Positions 26,145 through 36,501 of a DNA stretch of 64,000 nucleotides are shown here, one piece after another. Each line of letters starts with the position of its first letter. Position 1 is the first letter of the stretch. Source of the DNA: Streptomyces rishiriensis. Lineage in GTDB: Bacteria > Actinomycetota > Actinomycetes > Streptomycetales > Streptomycetaceae. The stretch lies in NCBI RefSeq assembly GCF_030815485.1, contig NZ_JAUSWV010000002.1:2852001-2916000 (forward strand), written 5' to 3'. The position numbers and the translations under genes are program-made. The notes under the pieces were generated by a model. It searched no databases, was not told where the DNA came from, and saw only the letters and a list, made by a program, of their open reading frames with translations.

Positions 26145-27143
26145 TCACAGCCCCGGCGGGAACACGTAGGACGTGCGGTCCACGACACCCGCGGGCACCG
26201 GGAAGCCCTCACCGGCGGACCGCTCGGCGACCTGCGCGAGCGCCTCGGCCTCGACGTGGACCTGGTCGAGGATGACGCGTACGGCGTGCTCGACGGGCAG
26301 GAACCGGGCCGGCAGGACGCTGCACGTGCCGTAGGCGGCGAAGGGCGTCGCGGAGGGGTTGAGCTGGAGGACGGGCGGCAGCGCGTCCCACTCGGCCGGG
26401 AACTCCGCGCCCTGCCACCGGGTGGGGGTCAGCACGGCCGCGCCGTTGTCCCGCAGCAGCCCGAGCCGGACCAGCTGCCAGACGGCGGCCAGGAAGGCGC
26501 ACGACCAGGTGCGTTCGTCCTCGGGCCCGTTCCACAGTTCGACGTCCAGGAACACGGAGTGGCCGCGTGCCTCGGTCTCGCTCGGCGGCTGCCAGACGCC
26601 GGTGGAGTCCAGGGCGGCCGAGGTCCGCTGGGAGGGGGCGCGGCGGCCGTTGGTGAGCCAGCCGGTGCGACCGACGGGCGGACGGAAGCCGTTGCTGCCG
26701 GGGGGCGGTGACTCCACCAGCCGGTGCAGGACGGACTCGGCGAGCGCGGCCCGGTCCCGGTGGGCGGCTCCGCCGGGGGCGAGGGCGGGGCCGGCGCAGG
26801 CCGACTCGCGGGCCAGGTAGTCGATGGTCAGTCCGGCCTCGGCGGCCGCCTCCAGCAGGGGCGGGATCAGCTCGGCGGGGGTGGACAGCCGGGAGAAGTA
26901 GTCGTCGATGAGGAAGCAGGTGCTGATCCGGGGCCGGCGGCCCGACGGCAGCGGGCAGAGACCGGCCCGGGCGGCGTCCACCCAGGGCCGTACACCGGCG
27001 AAGTGCCGACGCAGCCGGTCGGCCCCCTCGGCGAAGTCCTCCATGTACAAGTGGCCCAATTCCAGGGAGAGATGGGAGAAGGGCACGGATTCGGTGCGCG
27101 GGTCGGCGCTGCTCTCCCGGAAAACGGTGCCCGGCCCCTTCAC
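26145..27143 (-). CDS. SCO2522-family protein (unknown function)
   Basis: 332 residues, soluble. Recognisable segments are VPFSHLSLELGHLYMEDFAE, RISTCFLIDDYFSRLSTPAE, ESACAGPALAPGG, GRTGWLTNGRRAPSQRTS and CSFLAAVWQLVRLGLLRD-like helices. IDDYFSR with nearby acidic residues and ESACAGPA could form an active or binding site, but this is speculation. The GTG start at 27143 overlaps the stop of the P-loop gene (GTGA), which implies tight stoichiometric coupling with it. Function unknown. Confidence 0.75.
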   Translation of the reverse strand: MKGPGTVFRESSADPRTESVPFSHLSLELGHLYMEDFAEGADRLRRHFAGVRPWVDAARAGLCPLPSGRRPRISTCFLIDDYFSRLSTPAELIPPLLEAAAEAGLTIDYLARESACAGPALAPGGAAHRDRAALAESVLHRLVESPPPGSNGFRPPVGRTGWLTNGRRAPSQRTSAALDSTGVWQPPSETEARGHSVFLDVELWNGPEDERTWSCAFLAAVWQLVRLGLLRDNGAAVLTPTRWQGAEFPAEWDALPPVLQLNPSATPFAAYGTCSVLPARFLPVEHAVRVILDQVHVEAEALAQVAERSAGEGFPVPAGVVDRTSYVFPPGL

Positions 27144-28066
27144 AACTGCCCCCAGAACTTGTCGTCGGTCAGCCGCTGCGCGAGATCCCCCATGGCCTGC
27201 CAGGTCTCGTTGTTGGCGATCCGGCGGTCGTGCACGTCCTCGTCGGTGATGAGGCGTTCCTGCCACTGGAGGACGGGTTCCAGCGGAATGGACGCCAGCA
27301 CCCTCGTTCTGCCGATGCCGCGGCCGGCGGCGAGCTCCTCGAGTTCCTTGTCGCACTGCCGCATCCACGCGTACTGCGCGGGCGACACCTGGGACCACAA
27401 CGGCGACTCCAGATCGGGCACCGCGGCGCGGACGAACCTGATGGCGCCGCCCAGTACGTCCGGGTCGTGTCCGATGGCCGTACCGGCTTGCACTATCCCC
27501 TGTTTTCCGAATACGAGTTCGGCTGCCGCCATGACGTGCTGACGGGTCCACCGGTGATAGACGAGCCAGCGGTTCTTCAGGCGGCCGAGCCCGCCCCGGG
27601 GTGATGTCGCGGCGAGTGCCAGGTCCATGGCATAACTGCGTCCGGCGCTCAGGTCGACGATGATGAGGTCGAATTCGCGTTTCAGCCGGAGGACGAGATC
27701 CACACAGCGGTGCAGGTGCTCCTCGTCGGTGATGAATTCCCCGGCCGTCCGGTCGCCGGGCAGCAGCACCAGCCGCCCGGACCCGCCGGGCCGGCCGCGC
27801 AGGACGGGGTGTTCGGTGCGCGCCCAGACGTCGACCCGCAGCGGCTCGCCCGTCTTGCCCTTCAGATAGGAGTGCAGGCCACGCCCCTCGGCCTCGGAGA
27901 GGACGTCGGGCAGGTCGAACACGGCGGCAGCGGTGGGCGAGCCGAAGTCGAAGTCCAGGTAGCAGACGTCGTCCCCGTCCAGCGCGCGGTGATACGCGAG
28001 GTTGGCGCTGGTGACGGAGCGGCCGGTGCCTCCCTTGTCGGAGGCGGCGAAGACGAGCACCTTCAC
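27140..28066 (-). CDS. SCO2523-family variant P-loop protein (MinD/ParA-like fold)
   Basis: 308 residues. The N-terminus KVLVFAASDKGGTGRSVTSA is a deviant Walker A of the MinD/ParA (SIMIBI) class: the signature Lys (K11) is kept, but the P-loop Lys before Ser/Thr is Arg (R16). VCYLDFDFGSPTAA is the Walker A' region and FDLIIVDLSAGRS the Walker B region (Asp kept, usual PPG replaced by SAG). LKNRWLVYHRWTRQHVMAAA and RVLASIPLEPVLQWQERL resemble later MinD/ParA elements. GTG at 28066 overlaps the SCO2524-type stop. It may bind nucleotide as a switch with altered hydrolysis. Confidence 0.85.
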   Translation of the reverse strand: MKVLVFAASDKGGTGRSVTSANLAYHRALDGDDVCYLDFDFGSPTAAAVFDLPDVLSEAEGRGLHSYLKGKTGEPLRVDVWARTEHPVLRGRPGGSGRLVLLPGDRTAGEFITDEEHLHRCVDLVLRLKREFDLIIVDLSAGRSYAMDLALAATSPRGGLGRLKNRWLVYHRWTRQHVMAAAELVFGKQGIVQAGTAIGHDPDVLGGAIRFVRAAVPDLESPLWSQVSPAQYAWMRQCDKELEELAAGRGIGRTRVLASIPLEPVLQWQERLITDEDVHDRRIANNETWQAMGDLAQRLTDDKFWGQL

Positions 28067-29922
28067 ACCCCCCGGGCGTCGGCGCCGCGGGCGCGGGCCA
28101 GGGCGTAGAGCCGGGCCAGGACGCCGAGGGCGAGGGCGTGGGCGGTGCCGGGCTGTTTGTCGACGAGCTGCCGGGCGCGACGCAGGTCGGCCTCGATGCC
28201 CTTGATCTCTTCTCCCTGGGGGCTCTTGGGGGCGGGTGCGGGCTGCTCCAGCTGCTCCTTGCCGAACAGGTGGGCGGCCTCGCTGAGCGCCGCCTGGGCG
28301 AGGGCGGTCATCTCGGGGCTGCGGATCGGATCCTGTGCGTAGAGGGCATGGGCCGCGACCATGCACTCGGTGACGCGCTCGGTGATGCTCCAGGACAACG
28401 GTCCGGACCGGACCGGTGATTCGGGATACACGGCGTGCACGTTGTCCCACAGGCCGACGCCCTCGCCGTCGCTGACGCGGCGCGCCCAGAGGTGGTCGAG
28501 GATGTTCTCGGCGAGCGTGAGCAAGCGGTCCTGCGAGCCGATGTTCCGTGACAGCGAGCAGAGTTGGACGGTCCGCTTGAGCAGCTGCGCGGAGAAGTCG
28601 CTCATCGTCCACTTCATGGCCGGGCCGATCTCCTCGCTGCCCAGCAGCGGGAGGGTGACTCCGGGGTTGTGCAGGCCGATCGCCGGGTCCTCACGGGCCG
28701 TGCGGCTGGTGATGCGGCCGCGTTCGGCGAGGCGTTCCATGACGGCGACGGTGCGGGTCAGGTCGTCGTCGGTGGCACGGCGGCGCACCAGGTCGTGGAC
28801 GAGGATCGAGGCCACGGACAGCGAGAAGTACTCGGACTCCAGCTGCTGGAGCGTGGTGCGCCAGGGGATCTCCTCCAGCGGCCAGGTGGCGGCGTCGAAG
28901 CGGGCGATGCCCGACCAGTACTGCTGGGTGATCTCCCAGCGCAGCCGCAGCGCGTCGGCCAGCTTCTGCTGTTCGGCGGTGAGCAGACCGAGGACGAGGG
29001 TGCGCTCGGAGGACAGGTCGGGGATGCCGTCGAGGGCGACGACGGTGAAGTACAGGTAGGGCACGGCGTGGGCCACGCCCTGGGGCTGCTTGCCGATGTC
29101 CTGGGCGGTCTGCGCCTCCACCTCGACCTCGGGGGCGCCCTTCACCAGGCTCCAGGCCCAGCCACACTCGAACAGCCGGTTCTCGTTGCGGAGCTGGTCG
29201 GCGACATCGGTGTCCAGGCCGAGGGTGACGCTCTCGCTGATGAGGGCGCGCAGCGACTTGAACCGGTCCTGGAAGCGGTGCAGCACCTGGCGGTCGGACA
29301 GCCGGCCCCGGCCGAGCAGCCGGGCGAGCGCCTGGCCCTGTTCGGAGCCGATGTCGACGACGTTGACGGTGAAGGAGCGCAGCAGGCTGACCATGGCCGC
29401 GGTCAGGCGGGCGCTGGTCGCCTCCCGCAGCTTGTCGATGCGGGCCAGGGTGCTCGCCCGCTGGGTCTTGCCCCGGTACACCTTGAGGAAGCCGAGGGTG
29501 GCCAGGCAGAGCGTGATCGACATGGAGTAGGAGTCGACGACCCCTACTTCCTCCTGCTCCTTGGAGAGTTCCTGCTCAGGGTCCTCCGGGGCGAAGTAGT
29601 AGCCGCCGGCGAAGGTGGGACTCTCCTCGCCGCGGTGGTTCTCCATGAAATCGCCGAGGATGTCCACGAGGTTCATGGGGATCTCGCTGGAGTCACCCGC
29701 GTTCCTGAGGGCCCGCTCCACGTCCAGCTGCGTGGTGTCGGGGTCGTCCAGCCGGAACGGCTCGATCTCGGTGGCGGGGTACAGAAGGCAGAGCAGACGC
29801 TCTGCGTCGGCGACGCTGCTGCGACCGCCCCATTCACCCCACTGCCATTCTCCGTCGTCGAAAGAATGGCGAGCGATGGCCTGCCACACCTCGAGCAGGT
29901 TCTGTCTCGGCTTGATCTGCAT
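28063..29922 (-). CDS. SCO2524-family protein, large helical protein of unknown function
   Basis: 619 residues, predicted almost wholly alpha-helical and soluble, no signal or TM. It opens MQIKPRQNLLEVWQAIARHS with W-rich EWQWGEWGG. Other segments are DAERLLCLLYPATEIEPFRL, MNLVDILGDFMENHRGEESP, TFAGGYYFAPEDPE and WERARRVSDGEG-like C-terminal helices. The C-terminal 60 residues are Ala/Arg-rich. ATG at 29922 has AGGGG seven bases upstream; ATG at 29928 is too close to it. It overlaps the P-loop gene by GTGA, so the two may work as a pair, with this as a helical scaffold. Function unknown. Confidence 0.78.
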   Translation of the reverse strand: MQIKPRQNLLEVWQAIARHSFDDGEWQWGEWGGRSSVADAERLLCLLYPATEIEPFRLDDPDTTQLDVERALRNAGDSSEIPMNLVDILGDFMENHRGEESPTFAGGYYFAPEDPEQELSKEQEEVGVVDSYSMSITLCLATLGFLKVYRGKTQRASTLARIDKLREATSARLTAAMVSLLRSFTVNVVDIGSEQGQALARLLGRGRLSDRQVLHRFQDRFKSLRALISESVTLGLDTDVADQLRNENRLFECGWAWSLVKGAPEVEVEAQTAQDIGKQPQGVAHAVPYLYFTVVALDGIPDLSSERTLVLGLLTAEQQKLADALRLRWEITQQYWSGIARFDAATWPLEEIPWRTTLQQLESEYFSLSVASILVHDLVRRRATDDDLTRTVAVMERLAERGRITSRTAREDPAIGLHNPGVTLPLLGSEEIGPAMKWTMSDFSAQLLKRTVQLCSLSRNIGSQDRLLTLAENILDHLWARRVSDGEGVGLWDNVHAVYPESPVRSGPLSWSITERVTECMVAAHALYAQDPIRSPEMTALAQAALSEAAHLFGKEQLEQPAPAPKSPQGEEIKGIEADLRRARQLVDKQPGTAHALALGVLARLYALARARGADARGV

Positions 29923-29972
29923 GCCCATTCCCCTCGCACAGGCCCGTCACCATGGAAAAGAACTCCGGCAGC

Positions 29973-30758
29973 TCATTCGTCGTGCCGGTTCTTCCGTTGC
30001 CCGCAGGCCAGGATCATACCCGTGTAGCCGTCCCGCACAAGCTGCTTCGGATTGGCCGTACGGTGAATTTCCACATGGTCCGCGTAACCGCCGAGAACCG
30101 CCCGCACTTCGGATTCGTCGATATCGCGGGCGGGAAATGTGTGGTCGCCGACACGATATCCTTCGGAATGCTCCATGAAGGCGGCGGCGAAAGGCGCACC
30201 GGAATTCAGGGCGTTCATGAAACAGCCCACCCCCCGCCGGAATTCGGCGAGCGAGGTGGTGATGGATTCGGCGACGAAGAACATCGTACCGAGGTCCCAG
30301 CGGCGTTCATCGGCGCAGAGGTCGAAGAGACTGCCCGCCTCGGGCTGCTGGACGGCCTCCTTGAACCGGATCCTGGGTGCCATGCCGAGCGTGGCATATG
30401 CCTCGTCCTTGCACAGGACGTTCCAGAACTGATCCCAGTGGGGGGCGTAGTCGGGGGCCTGGCTCCGGAGGTACTCGAGATTCCGGGCGGACCGCTCCAG
30501 AAGCGTGATCCGGTCGCACCAGGGAAGCATGGCGAGGGCCGGATAGAGATTGGGCCCGGCGCCGACGTCGATACCGGAAGCCACCCGCACGCGACCTCGG
30601 AAGTGATCACTGAAGTGATCGCGCACATGGGAGAGGATCTCCTCGTCCACGGCCTGCATCTCGAGGTAATTGTGGCTGATGTACACGCCGGGATCGAAGT
30701 CGTCCCAGGGCGCGTCACCATTCAGCTTTTGGTCAGCGGCGGGCGGTACCGAGGTCAT
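29973..30758 (-). CDS. SCO2525-family SAM-dependent methyltransferase (NNMT/PNMT-like)
   Basis: 261 residues, soluble. DFDPGVYISHNYLEMQAVDE followed by ASGIDVGAGPNLYPALAMLP (motif I), ITLLERSARNLEYLRSQ (motif II acid), FWNVLCKDEAYA and MFFVAESITTSLAEFRRGVG match the layout of the NNMT/PNMT/TEMT small-molecule N-methyltransferases, including the Y-x-x-x-Y-like N-terminus. It is the first gene of the six-gene operon, 50 bases ahead of the SCO2524-type gene. The acceptor is unknown; an amine or small cofactor-like molecule is a guess. Confidence 0.85.
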   Translation of the reverse strand: MTSVPPAADQKLNGDAPWDDFDPGVYISHNYLEMQAVDEEILSHVRDHFSDHFRGRVRVASGIDVGAGPNLYPALAMLPWCDRITLLERSARNLEYLRSQAPDYAPHWDQFWNVLCKDEAYATLGMAPRIRFKEAVQQPEAGSLFDLCADERRWDLGTMFFVAESITTSLAEFRRGVGCFMNALNSGAPFAAAFMEHSEGYRVGDHTFPARDIDESEVRAVLGGYADHVEIHRTANPKQLVRDGYTGMILACGQRKNRHDE

Positions 30759-30878
30759 GATTCAGCGTAGCAGGACGCATGGGTCTTGAAGGAGTGGGTG
30801 CACGGAGCAATGATGGAGATCAGGTACGCAAATCGCACCGGCTGCAATTCGATTTGTCGACATTCACAAGGGGACGGT

Positions 30879-31409
30879 ATGACTCCTCTTCCCGGAGATC
30901 GTGTTCCGTCGGGCACTGGTTCGATAATGAGCCAGATGTCCGGAGAAAGACCCTTACGGATCAGAGCGGTCACCGAGGCGGATCTGGAAGCGGACCTACC
31001 CCTTATCGTGCGCCTCGACGCGGACGCCTTCCCCCACGGTCCCTACCCCTACTTCGTCCTGCGCCAACTCGTCACCGCCTGCGCCGACCTCGTGTACGTC
31101 GTGCACGACGGCACGGACCTCTACGGATACGTGCTCGGGACCGCGCCGAACGACGCGCAGAGCTGGGTGCTCAGCCTCGCCATCACCCCCGGGCTGCGGG
31201 GAAAGGGTTTCGGCAGGCGACTGATGACGAAACTGCTCGCTCAACTGCGGGCGAAGGGCGCGCATTCCGTCCGGCTCTCCGTGGAGCCGCGCAACGACTC
31301 GGCCATCGCCCTGTACCGCTCCCTGGGCTTCGTCCCCGATCCCGACGGGCCCCACGTGGGCTATTTCGGTCCCGGCGAGGACCGCCTCCTCATGACGCTC
31401 ACCCTGTGA
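30879..31409 (+). CDS. GNAT-family N-acetyltransferase
   Basis: 176 residues. The acetyl-CoA motif is LSLAITPGLRGKGFGRRLMT (R-x-x-G-x-G/A), followed by VRLSVEPRNDSAIALYRSLG and FVPDPDGPHVGYFGPGEDRL, as in RimI-like or small-molecule GNAT enzymes. ATG at 30879 is selected by AAGGGGA a few bases upstream. It is divergent from the SCO2525-type gene over a low-GC promoter region and overlaps the next minus-strand gene by 11 bases at their 3' ends. Substrate unknown. Confidence 0.87.
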   Translation: MTPLPGDRVPSGTGSIMSQMSGERPLRIRAVTEADLEADLPLIVRLDADAFPHGPYPYFVLRQLVTACADLVYVVHDGTDLYGYVLGTAPNDAQSWVLSLAITPGLRGKGFGRRLMTKLLAQLRAKGAHSVRLSVEPRNDSAIALYRSLGFVPDPDGPHVGYFGPGEDRLLMTLTL

Positions 31410-31860
31410 GCCCCGCGGGTCGCCCGAACCCCCGCACATATCTGCGCTGCCAGGGCGTCTCCACCGCGCGCCGGTCGTAGTGACGGCGGACGAAGTCCAC
31501 CGCCTCGTCCGCCGGAACGCCGTCCAGGACCGCCAGGCACGCCAAAGCCGTTCCGGTACGGCCGCGGCCGCCGGCGCAGGCCATCTCCACGCGTTCTCCG
31601 GCCGCGCGACGCCACGCCTCGGTCAGGGTCGCCCGGGCCTCCGCACGGTCGCCGGGGAGGCGGAAGTCGGGCCAGCGCAGCCAGCGGGACTCCCAGGGCG
31701 GCAGCGGGGGCCGCGTGCCGAGCAGGTAGACGCCGTACGTGGGCGCGGGGGCCGCGGGGTCGAGCGGGCGGCGCAGGCCGCGACCGCGGATCAGGCGGCC
31801 GGACGGCAGCAGGAGCACTCCGGGATCGTCCTCACGCCAGGCCCACGCGTCACTTCTCAT
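31399..31860 (-). CDS. Protein-tyrosine-phosphatase-family protein
   Basis: 153 residues. The C-x5-R phosphatase loop is in VEMACAGGRGRTGTALACLA, and an upstream Asp (RWPDFRLPGD) could be the general acid. The size fits small PTP/DSP-like phosphatases. ATG at 31860 follows GGGGTG; a GTG one codon earlier is possible. It is antisense-overlapping with the GNAT gene and divergent from the sigma factor. Confidence 0.82.
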   Translation of the reverse strand: MRSDAWAWREDDPGVLLLPSGRLIRGRGLRRPLDPAAPAPTYGVYLLGTRPPLPPWESRWLRWPDFRLPGDRAEARATLTEAWRRAAGERVEMACAGGRGRTGTALACLAVLDGVPADEAVDFVRRHYDRRAVETPWQRRYVRGFGRPAGLTG

Positions 31861-31940
31861 CACCCCATTCGAACGCGGGCACGGCGGACGGGCAACCGAT
31901 TCGGCCCGACCGGTGGTCTGGAGGGCGAGGAGGGTGCTTG

Positions 31941-32531
31941 ATGCAGGCCGAACAAGAAGACCGGTTCCAGGAGTTCGTCAGAGCCCGGTGGTCCCGGCTC
32001 GTGCGCACCGCGTATCTGCTGACGGGGGACGTCCACCACGCGGAGGACCTGACGCAGACCGCGCTGGCCAAGGCGTACCGGTCGTGGCGGCGGATCTCGC
32101 GCAGCGACAACCCGGAGGCGTATGTGCGGCGGATGCTGGTCAGTTGCAACAGTGACCGGTTCCGCAAGCGGCGGGTCGCCGAGGCTCTGACCGCTGCGCC
32201 GCCGGAGCGGGCGGGACGCGACGAGGGCGCCGGGCGGGTGGAGGAGCGTGGCTCCCTGCTGGCCGGACTCGCCCAACTGCCGCCGAGGCAGAGGGCGGTG
32301 GTGGTCCTGAGGTACTGGGAGGACCTGTCCGAGGCGGAGGTGGCCGAGGTGCTCGGCTGCTCGCCGGGCACGGTCAAGAGCCAGGCCTCGAAGGGACTCG
32401 CGAAGTTGCGGACGCATCCGGGGCTGGCCGCCGACCGCGCGGTGTCGGGGCGTCGCGGTCAGGAGCAGGCGCAGGTGCGGGTGCAGGGTCGGGTTCGGAT
32501 TCAGGGTCAGGTTCAGGGAGGCGGCCGGTGA
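31941..32531 (+). CDS. SigE-family (ECF-type) RNA polymerase sigma factor
   Basis: 196 residues. Region 2 is FQEFVRARWSRLVRTAYLLT, then GDVHHAEDLTQTALAKAYRS; region 4 is LPPRQRAVVVLRYWEDLSEA, then EVAEVLGCSPGTVKSQASKG. This matches the SigE family (ECF41/50-like) common in Streptomyces. The last ~25 residues are a low-complexity QVRVQGRVRIQGQVQ tail from a GGTTCAGGGTC-like DNA repeat. ATG at 31941 follows GAGGAGG. Its stop overlaps the next GTG (GTGA), coupling it to the membrane protein that follows. Confidence 0.9.
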   Translation: MQAEQEDRFQEFVRARWSRLVRTAYLLTGDVHHAEDLTQTALAKAYRSWRRISRSDNPEAYVRRMLVSCNSDRFRKRRVAEALTAAPPERAGRDEGAGRVEERGSLLAGLAQLPPRQRAVVVLRYWEDLSEAEVAEVLGCSPGTVKSQASKGLAKLRTHPGLAADRAVSGRRGQEQAQVRVQGRVRIQGQVQGGGR

Positions 32532-33472
32532 ACGGCTCGGGGAAGCAGGCGGACCGAGGTGACTCCGGATTCGAGGAGCGGATGCGTGAGCTGCTCGCCG
32601 AGGACGCGTACACCATCCAGCCCTCGTCGGTGCCGTATCCGGCTATCCGGCGGCGTGGACTGGCCGAGCGGCGGCGGCGTGTGGCGTTGACCGGAGCGGC
32701 GCTGATGACGCTGGCCGCGGTGCCGGTGGGCGCTTACGCCGTGGCCGGGGGGAGCGGGGGGCGGGGCGCCGACACGGCGGCGCCGAAGCCGTCGGTCAGC
32801 GCCCCGCACAGCACGGCCGGGAGCGCGTCCACGACACCGGGCGGCACGGCGGCCGGCCCCGGGAAACCCGCGACCGACGGGCAGTTGCTCGACGGGATCA
32901 CCTTCACGCAGGCCGCGGACGGTCTGCGGAAGTGCCTGGCCGCCGAGGGCGGGCCGCCCGGGAGCGCCGCGGATCTGGGCGGGGCCGAGGACTACCGGAT
33001 CATCCAGGCGATCAGGAGCACCGGGGACTCCCACGACGCCGGCGACGGCATCTACGTCACCGCGGTGAACAAGCGGTCCGCGGGCCGCTGGGTGATCTGC
33101 TCCGTCAAGGACGGGGTGGCCTCGGGCATCAGCACCGGCTCGATCGACGCCGGGGCGCCGGGCGCGGGCCCCGTCACGGTGGACGGCAACGGCGAGCAGC
33201 TGTACCAGCAGTCGTTCATCGACAAGGGCACATGGAAACTGCCGTTCCGGTGGGGGGTCGTCGGCGCCGTCGAGGCGTCGGTGGCCGAGGTGACCGTCTC
33301 CTACGGCGACGACGGCCCCGTGACCGCGGCCCTGGACCACGGCTGGTTCGCCGCCGCCGGGGTGCTGAACCAGCAGGTCTCGCTGGCCCCGCACATCAAG
33401 GGCTACGACGACTCCGGCAAGCTGGTCTACGACTCCGACCAGGACGGGACGTACCGGCGCACGCTGCCCTGA
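32528..33472 (+). CDS. Single-pass membrane protein, probable partner of the SigE-family sigma factor
   Basis: 314 residues: an N-terminal cytoplasmic segment (~1-50) with Arg-rich RRRGLAERRRRVAL, one TM helix (ALTGAALMTLAAVPVGAYAV, ~57-77), a Ser/Thr/Pro/Gly-rich spacer and an extracellular domain (~115-310) including TFTQAADGLRKCLAAEGGPP and YVTAVNKRSAGRWVICSVKD. It resembles the anti-sigma-like proteins that follow SigE-type sigmas but lacks an HxxxCxxC motif. Translational coupling with the sigma gene supports a regulatory role. Confidence 0.75.
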   Translation: MNGSGKQADRGDSGFEERMRELLAEDAYTIQPSSVPYPAIRRRGLAERRRRVALTGAALMTLAAVPVGAYAVAGGSGGRGADTAAPKPSVSAPHSTAGSASTTPGGTAAGPGKPATDGQLLDGITFTQAADGLRKCLAAEGGPPGSAADLGGAEDYRIIQAIRSTGDSHDAGDGIYVTAVNKRSAGRWVICSVKDGVASGISTGSIDAGAPGAGPVTVDGNGEQLYQQSFIDKGTWKLPFRWGVVGAVEASVAEVTVSYGDDGPVTAALDHGWFAAAGVLNQQVSLAPHIKGYDDSGKLVYDSDQDGTYRRTLP

Positions 33473-33531
33473 CCACGCCGGTCAGCGGCTGCCGGGGCGG
33501 CGACCGGGCGGGGGCCACTCCCCGGGGAGTG

Positions 33532-34227
33532 TCAGGACGGCGTCCGGGCCGCCACCAGCAGGCGGGTCACGTCCTCGGCGCGGATCGTCAGGGCCGCGCC
33601 GACCGTCGTCAGGACCTCTCGCTCGGCCGGGGTGTACGGGCCGTCCGCGAGGGCGATGCGGGCGCCCTGGAGCAGGATCGATTCGCGGCCGATCGCGGCG
33701 AGGTGCGGGGCGAGCGGGTCGAGGGCCTCGTGGAGCTCTATGGCGAGTCCCGCTCCGTAGGGTTCGCCGTAGTGGTGGCCGGTGTCGGAGGCGAGAGCGG
33801 CGACGAGCGCGGCGAGCTGTTCCTCCGTGCAGTCGGTGAAGCCGGCCGCGCGCACCGCCCCCGCCGCCGTCTCCAGGGACGTGCGGGCGCAGGTGCCGCC
33901 CGCGGACAGGACCGCGAGGGCGACGGTGTGCACGGCGTCGCGGAGCATCGCCGAGAAGCGGATGGTGGTGGGGTGGTCGAGGACGTCGGTGCCGAAGTGG
34001 CGGCGGCAGGCCGCGCACTCGACGACCGGGCCGGTCTCGCCGCGTGGCAGGACCGGCATGCCGAGGAGGGTGAAGCGGCGCTGGCCGGTCAGCCGCTGGT
34101 AGTTGCGGTCGCCTCCGCACCCCGGGCAGAAGAACTCGCCGTCGCCCGCGGGCGTCCACGCGGTACGGGTGCCCAGGATGCGGGCAAGCCCGGTGACACG
34201 GCCGTCTCGTCCCCGTCCTGGCAGCAC
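33532..34227 (-). CDS. TerB-family / tellurite-resistance-like protein with zinc ribbon
   Basis: 231 residues. Two CxxC pairs (FFCPGCGGDRNYQRL and VECAACRRHFGT) form an N-terminal zinc ribbon. The remainder is a two-repeat helical TerB-like domain with the ILLQGARIALADGPYTPAER segment and its acidic residues. GTG at 34227 is set by a GGAGG six bases upstream. It lies between the sigma/anti-sigma pair and leuA without an evident operon. Its role is unknown; TerB relatives act at the membrane in stress response. Confidence 0.75.
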   Translation of the reverse strand: MLPGRGRDGRVTGLARILGTRTAWTPAGDGEFFCPGCGGDRNYQRLTGQRRFTLLGMPVLPRGETGPVVECAACRRHFGTDVLDHPTTIRFSAMLRDAVHTVALAVLSAGGTCARTSLETAAGAVRAAGFTDCTEEQLAALVAALASDTGHHYGEPYGAGLAIELHEALDPLAPHLAAIGRESILLQGARIALADGPYTPAEREVLTTVGAALTIRAEDVTRLLVAARTPS

Positions 34228-34357
34228 GTCGCACCTCCGTAACCCCGCGGCAACATCGCCGCACGCCTCCGTGATGTTAGCCACATCCATGAGGTGTAGT
34301 CAGCACCCAGGACGAGACCTTCCCGTGACCTCCACAGCGGGATGGCCGATATACGAC

Positions 34358-34393
34358 GGGGCCCCGACCGCCGTATACAGCGGTCAGGGCCCC
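34358..34393. terminator. leuA terminator hairpin
   Basis: GGGGCCC-C-GACCGC (34358-34371) pairs with GCGGTC-A-GGGCCCC (34380-34393) over 13 base pairs with one C-A mismatch and an 8-base loop, just beyond the leuA stop. Confidence 0.8.
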
Positions 34394-34413
34394 GAAAGTC
34401 CCGGTCAGGCCGG

Positions 34414-36501
<2,088 letters not shown>

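Noticed and set aside
27140..28066. Chromosome or plasmid partition ATPase (ParA)
   Set aside because: There is no ParB gene or parS-like repeat nearby, and the P-loop lacks the essential Lys. The neighbours belong to the SCO2521-2525 set.
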